Source: Acidobacteriota bacterium (GTDB lineage Bacteria > Acidobacteriota > Blastocatellia > UBA7656). Taken from it: a stretch of 64,000 bases of DNA. Positions 62,965 through 64,000 of the stretch are shown one piece after another; the first letter of the stretch is position 1; the number at the start of each line of letters is the position of its first letter. Under the pieces are notes generated by a model. That model saw only the letters and a program-made list of their open reading frames with translations, was not told where the DNA came from and did not search any database. The position numbers were made by a program, and so were the translations under genes. The stretch covers positions 81,108 through 145,107 of the forward strand of contig JBFMDH010000013.1 in NCBI GenBank assembly GCA_040754075.1. Reading direction: 5' to 3'.

Positions 62965-64000
62965 ATGGCAATCAATCGACCTCCTAAACCGGTGATTAAC
63001 GAAGCGTATAAACGGGAACTTTATCTGCAATTTTCCCGCATCGGAATTTTGCGATTAAGAGTGAAAAGATTGATGCGGGGTTTCACCTGGTTTTTTATTA
63101 TCCAATTGCTTTCAACCTCGAAACGTGTGGTCGATTTCAATATCGCTTTGCTACTCACCATCCTCCTTTCACCTTTGTTGATAATCTCCGTGTTACTGCT
63201 AAAACCAACCGGACATGTTTTATTGAAAACGCGAAAACTCGGACGATGGTGTGCCCCATTTGATGAATTCGCCTTTCGAGTGCCTGGTCATTTAATCGGA
63301 CGGTTAATCAGGAAAACCGGCATTTCAAAACTCCCGGTATTATTCAATATTTGGCAGGGGGATATGTCATTTGTCGGACCACGCGCCGCGCTTCCCGGAG
63401 AATTAAGTCCGCGCGATAAGCTTGTCAGACGTCGTTACAATGTTCGACCCGGCTTAATTTGTCTCTGGTGGATTCGCAATCGCGCCAATATCGATTATGG
63501 CAACGAAGCGCTCTCAGACAGTGAATACATCGACAACCAGAGTTTGATGGGTGATTTGGCGATTGCTTTGCGGGCTATTCCGGCAATCCTTTATGGCAAA
63601 GGCGTGGTTACCGCTCCCGACCAATTAAAAATCCTGGGGGCGAAAATTGTTAATCTCACAATGCAAGAGACGGTTGATACCATCCTTGAAAAACTTCGTG
63701 GACACACCAGCAATCAAATCTGTTTTATCAATGCCGATTGCGCCAATCTCGCCTATGACGATAGGGAGTATTTGGGAATTCTCAATCAGGCAGAATTGAC
63801 GCTTGCCGATGGAATCGGGATGAAACTTGCCGGAAAAATTTTACATCAGGAAATTAAACAAAACGTCAACGGTACAGACCTCTTCCCAAGATTATGTGCG
63901 GCATTAGAAAGCACCGATAAAAAAATCTACCTGCTTGGCGCAAAACCCGGTATCGCCAATCTGGTCAAAGAGTGGATTCATTCAAATTATCCTCAGACGA
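62965..64000 (+). CDS. Degraded phosphoglycosyl-transferase domain fused to WecG/TagA glycosyltransferase (partial)
   Basis: The frame opens at ATG 62965 and is still open at the window edge (345 codons). Residues about 45-210 are a bacterial sugar transferase domain with a hydrophobic helix, GDMSFVGPRAALPGE and VRPGLICLW. The catalytic Asp-Glu of the sister gene (SIDELPQ) is replaced by GISKLPV (Ser 121, Lys 122), so catalysis is unlikely. From about residue 222 a GT26 domain follows: INADCANLAY, LADGIGMKLAGK, NVNGTDLF. The GT26 part probably adds the second sugar (N-acetylmannosaminuronate-type in WecG). The fusion and the lost dyad are read directly; the role is inference. Confidence 0.87.
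   Translation, partial: MAINRPPKPVINEAYKRELYLQFSRIGILRLRVKRLMRGFTWFFIIQLLSTSKRVVDFNIALLLTILLSPLLIISVLLLKPTGHVLLKTRKLGRWCAPFDEFAFRVPGHLIGRLIRKTGISKLPVLFNIWQGDMSFVGPRAALPGELSPRDKLVRRRYNVRPGLICLWWIRNRANIDYGNEALSDSEYIDNQSLMGDLAIALRAIPAILYGKGVVTAPDQLKILGAKIVNLTMQETVDTILEKLRGHTSNQICFINADCANLAYDDREYLGILNQAELTLADGIGMKLAGKILHQEIKQNVNGTDLFPRLCAALESTDKKIYLLGAKPGIANLVKEWIHSNYPQT

Noticed and set aside
1-64000. Insertion sequences, prophage genes, tRNA or rRNA genes
   Set aside because: No transposase, integrase, terminase or structural phage motifs, and no tRNA arm signatures, were noticed on reading; a dedicated tRNA search was not possible.

Overview
The window looks like a chromosomal segment of a moderate-GC, free-living, aerobic, menaquinone-using bacterium. 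The gene content (EtfAB with a membrane Fe-S quinone reductase, many fatty-acyl-CoA genes, a cytochrome c/copper monooxygenase fusion, secreted C25 peptidase, DUF35 proteins) resembles Acidobacteriota of the Blastocatellia type. That placement is inference from gene style only. No rRNA, tRNA, insertion sequence or prophage was recognised.

Region 1 (1-2054) is the trailer-side part of a CRISPR array: 28 repeats and 27 spacers, with a broken last repeat on the right. Leader and cas genes must lie left of the window. Two spacers occur twice.

Region 2 (2147-4159) holds an unknown membrane protein and a sulfotransferase. Region 3 (4420-11095, minus strand) is one acyl-CoA oxidation operon: etfB, etfA, an EMO-type membrane Fe-S oxidoreductase and two different acyl-CoA dehydrogenases that look like the two halves of a heteromeric enzyme. 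Region 4 (11359-20370, plus strand) carries a quinone oxidoreductase, two SDRs, a third acyl-CoA dehydrogenase, RidA, two crotonases, an SCP2-type thiolase and its DUF35 partner. An Mpo1-like protein and an esterase follow on the minus strand. Region 5 (22400-38659) has a gingipain-like peptidase, a TetR regulator with an acyl-CoA ligase, FadJ, a thiolase, a cytochrome c/copper monooxygenase, a Tat-exported amidohydrolase and a hexaheme cytochrome. A near-identical 16-bp palindrome sits before the TetR gene and in the etfB/quinone-oxidoreductase divergent region, so one TetR protein probably controls both acyl-CoA blocks.

Region 6 (38794-44350, minus) contains nicotinamide-riboside salvage (pnuC-nadR), an adenylate-forming ligase and glycogen phosphorylase. 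Region 7 (44496-60837, minus) is a long, tightly overlapping operon. It begins with a response regulator, a SpoIIE-type phosphatase and a STAS protein, and continues into polysaccharide genes: AlkP-fold enzyme, GT2, nucleotidyltransferase, APH-like kinase, O-antigen-ligase-like protein, Wzx-like flippase, Wzc-like protein and three GT4 enzymes. Region 8 (61165-64000, plus) diverges from it with galU, a phosphoglycosyl transferase and a gene fusing a degraded phosphoglycosyl-transferase domain to a WecG/TagA domain, cut by the window edge.

The most unusual non-coding feature is a set of seven gene-junction elements between 5.5 and 36 kb. Each is built of about 7-nt units, several with an inverted partner arm, and each starts at the stop codon of the upstream gene and fills the gap to the next co-directional gene.
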